The notes under the pieces: model-generated | Told to the model about the DNA's origin: nothing | Seen by the model: the letters and a program-made list of their open reading frames with translations, nothing else | Database searches by the model: none | Shown: positions 4,225 through 5,526 of the stretch, in pieces | Position numbering within the stretch: position 1 is the first letter of the stretch | Layout of the letters: each line of letters opens with the position of its first letter | Assembly: GCA_021785805.1 (NCBI GenBank) | Contig: JAJYEJ010000053.1 | Coordinates: 1 to 5,526 of the forward strand | Direction: 5' to 3' | DNA length: 5,526 nucleotides | Origin: Microcaldota archaeon | GTDB taxonomy: Archaea > Micrarchaeota > Micrarchaeia > Micrarchaeales > Micrarchaeaceae | Translations under genes and position numbers: made by a program

Positions 4225-5408
4225 TGCTTTTGCTTGATCCGCGCGTAGCTTCTCTTGTGAAGGGGCTTTTTGGCGAGCATTACAAGAAGATGAACGCTTC
4301 AGACATAGCCCCGAAAGCTGTTGAGAAGCGCGAATTCGGATTTGGCGATTTCGAGAAGAAGATCGCGTTCAGGCACGTGGCATTCAAGAGCGCAGAGGAA
4401 CTGAAGCGCTATCTTGTCGAGAATGGGCCTCCGTTCGTAAACGCCTCTGCCGCGGAGTATGAGAGACCTGACGGCAGGCCGATGGAGGCGAAGGGATGGA
4501 TAGGGTCAGAGCTGATATTCGATCTTGATGCGACTGACCTTAAGCTGCCATGCCAGCAGGTCCATGGGAGGCAGTGGGTATGCGATATCTGCCTATCCTC
4601 GATCAAGAAGGAGACTGTACGGCTTATCGAGGACTTCCTTATCCCCGACTTCGGGTTCTCTGCCAGTGACATTGAGATAAACTTCAGCGGAAACAGGGGA
4701 TATCACGTCCATGTGATGAACGACGACATCTTCAGGCTCGCCTCCAGCGCAAGGAGGCAGATATCGGAATACATAACTGGCAGCGGGATCGACCCGGAGA
4801 AGCTGTTTTGGCTGTTGCCGGTGGAGAAGGAAGGGAGGAAGAGCTTTGAGGTGCTCCATGGCCCTACCCCCTCTGACGGCGGTTGGGGAGGAAGGCTCGC
4901 GAAGGGCCTGGTCGGCGCGCTTGGCACAGGGATAGGCACGCTCGAGGAGATGGGAATAGAGAGAGAGTGGGCAGGAAAACTATTCAGGAACAGGACCGCA
5001 GTGATGCTTGGGATAAGCAGCGGCAACTGGGACATGATAAAGATACCGAAGAAGGAGGAGTTCTGGAAGAGGGTGGTCAAGAACATGGCGATAAAGCAGA
5101 GCGACTCCATAGACAGGAACGTGACCAATGATACGCAGCACATGCTAAGGCTGCCCAATTCATTGCATGGCGATACCGGGCTCTCAGGAAAGAGACTCGG
5201 ATCTGTTTCCGAGTTGGACAGGTTCGACCCTATGGAGGACGCAGTAGCCTTCAGGAACGGAACCCTTGAGGTGATGGTGCAGAAGGCGCAGAAGTTCACA
5301 ATGCTTGGCACCGAGTTCGGACCATATGATAACAGGAAAGAGGAATTGCCCTTGAGCGTAGCATTATATCTTCTCCTGAAAAGGGTTGCGGTTCTGCCCA
5401 ATCAATAG
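4224..5408 (+). CDS. priS: DNA primase small (catalytic) subunit PriS
   Basis: Product of 394 residues from GTG 4224 (392 if TTG 4230 is used), somewhat longer than the usual ~330-360. PriS is the catalytic subunit of archaeo-eukaryotic primase, making the RNA or DNA primers that replicative polymerases extend; it works with PriL, which is not in this window. The metal-binding motif ELIFDLDATD gives D100 and D102. A zinc-binding module follows: C110, H114, C120 and C123 (ending WVCDICL). SGNRGYHVHV (155-164) is the conserved nucleotide-binding motif. The third acidic site is probably D297 (SIDRNVTND), just before MLRLPNSLHGDTGL (307-320), where most archaeal versions read Gly for the Asn. The C-terminal segment (LPLSVALYLLLKR) is typical of the family's end. 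There is no fusion to a helicase or PriL. All catalytic residues look intact, so it should be active. It is followed by a 118-bp gap of unknown content. Confidence 0.96.
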   Translation: MLLLDPRVASLVKGLFGEHYKKMNASDIAPKAVEKREFGFGDFEKKIAFRHVAFKSAEELKRYLVENGPPFVNASAAEYERPDGRPMEAKGWIGSELIFDLDATDLKLPCQQVHGRQWVCDICLSSIKKETVRLIEDFLIPDFGFSASDIEINFSGNRGYHVHVMNDDIFRLASSARRQISEYITGSGIDPEKLFWLLPVEKEGRKSFEVLHGPTPSDGGWGGRLAKGLVGALGTGIGTLEEMGIEREWAGKLFRNRTAVMLGISSGNWDMIKIPKKEEFWKRVVKNMAIKQSDSIDRNVTNDTQHMLRLPNSLHGDTGLSGKRLGSVSELDRFDPMEDAVAFRNGTLEVMVQKAQKFTMLGTEFGPYDNRKEELPLSVALYLLLKRVAVLPNQ

Positions 5409-5526
5409 GATCTCATGACGCTGCGACGTGACGGTTGGTTACGCCTTGGTTTAGTATGGGCTTCGGGTTCGTGCCTGCAAAGCGCTGGAAGCATGCATAA
5501 TGGCAGCGTGTTTGTGTCTGCTCTCG
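5409..5526. other. 3' intergenic stretch, no recognised gene
   Basis: No protein or RNA family is recognised here. A plus-strand frame from ATG 5415 stays open to the window edge (37 codons), and a minus-strand frame enters from the edge and stops at 5413-5415. In so short a stretch such openness is not informative. ATGCATAA (5493-5500), also present at 193-200, may be part of a promoter for a gene beyond the window. Confidence 0.4.
5427..5443 (+). terminator. Weak hairpin after priS, possible terminator
   Basis: CGTGAC (5427-5432) pairs with GTTACG (5438-5443), including one G-T pair, around the loop GGTTG. It starts 18 bp after the priS stop. The sequence after it (CCTTGGTTTAG) has only a short T-run, so this could be a chance stem. 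Confidence 0.25.

Noticed and set aside
4703..5401. Long open frame (232 codons) on the minus strand
   Set aside because: It lies wholly inside priS, and its Ser/Pro/Leu-rich product is typical of an antisense shadow.
5466..5471. GGTTCG resembling a tRNA T-loop (B box)
   Set aside because: The following bases lack the conserved A, the flanking 5-bp T stem does not pair, and no anticodon or acceptor arm can be built around it.
5456..5500. 14-residue ORF (MGFGFVPAKRWKHA) after priS
   Set aside because: No ribosome-binding site, no recognisable similarity, and a length expected by chance.

Overview
The window looks like archaeal chromosomal DNA. The strongest evidence is the protein content: an archaeo-eukaryotic primase small subunit (PriS) and an archaeal/eukaryotic-type peptidyl-tRNA hydrolase (Pth2). 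Supporting signs are TATA-like boxes in front of genes, GGTG/GAGGTG ribosome-binding sites, heavy use of ATA (Ile) and AGG (Arg), and very tight packing with overlapping gene ends. Base composition looks roughly balanced. The compactness and single-domain proteins would fit a small-genome DPANN-type archaeon such as a Micrarchaeota relative, but that placement is inference. I see no rRNA, tRNA, CRISPR array, insertion sequence or phage gene.

Layout, left to right. Positions 1-227 hold no recognised gene, but contain a TATA-like promoter, a perfect 6-bp inverted repeat near its expected transcription start, and a small possible ORF. Next is a 132-residue winged-helix protein (228-626, +), closed by a textbook hairpin plus T-tract terminator. 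That T-tract runs into the stop codon of a convergent single-domain O6-alkylguanine-DNA alkyltransferase (680-982, -). A short divergent promoter region separates it from a branched-chain aminotransferase gene (ilvE, 1044-1985, +). The ilvE stop overlaps the start of an APH/homoserine-kinase-fold phosphotransferase (1982-3001, +) in an ATGA junction.

The phosphotransferase gene ends tail-to-tail with pth2 (2993-3382, -), the two coding regions sharing 9 bp. pth2 and an SGNH/GDSL hydrolase (3447-4160, +) diverge from a 64-bp gap with a near-symmetric TATA-like element. The DNA primase small-subunit gene priS (4224-5408, +) follows 63 bp later. The last 118 bp carry no recognised gene, only weak hairpins and frames that run off the edge.

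Functionally this is mostly a housekeeping neighbourhood: replication priming, translation quality control, alkyl-damage repair and amino-acid transamination. The only pair that looks co-expressed is ilvE with the phosphotransferase. I do not see convincing evidence of a new multi-gene system. The items most worth a second look are the minimal alkyltransferase, the ilvE-kinase coupling, the bacterial-looking terminator, and the unassigned region with the palindrome at the left edge.
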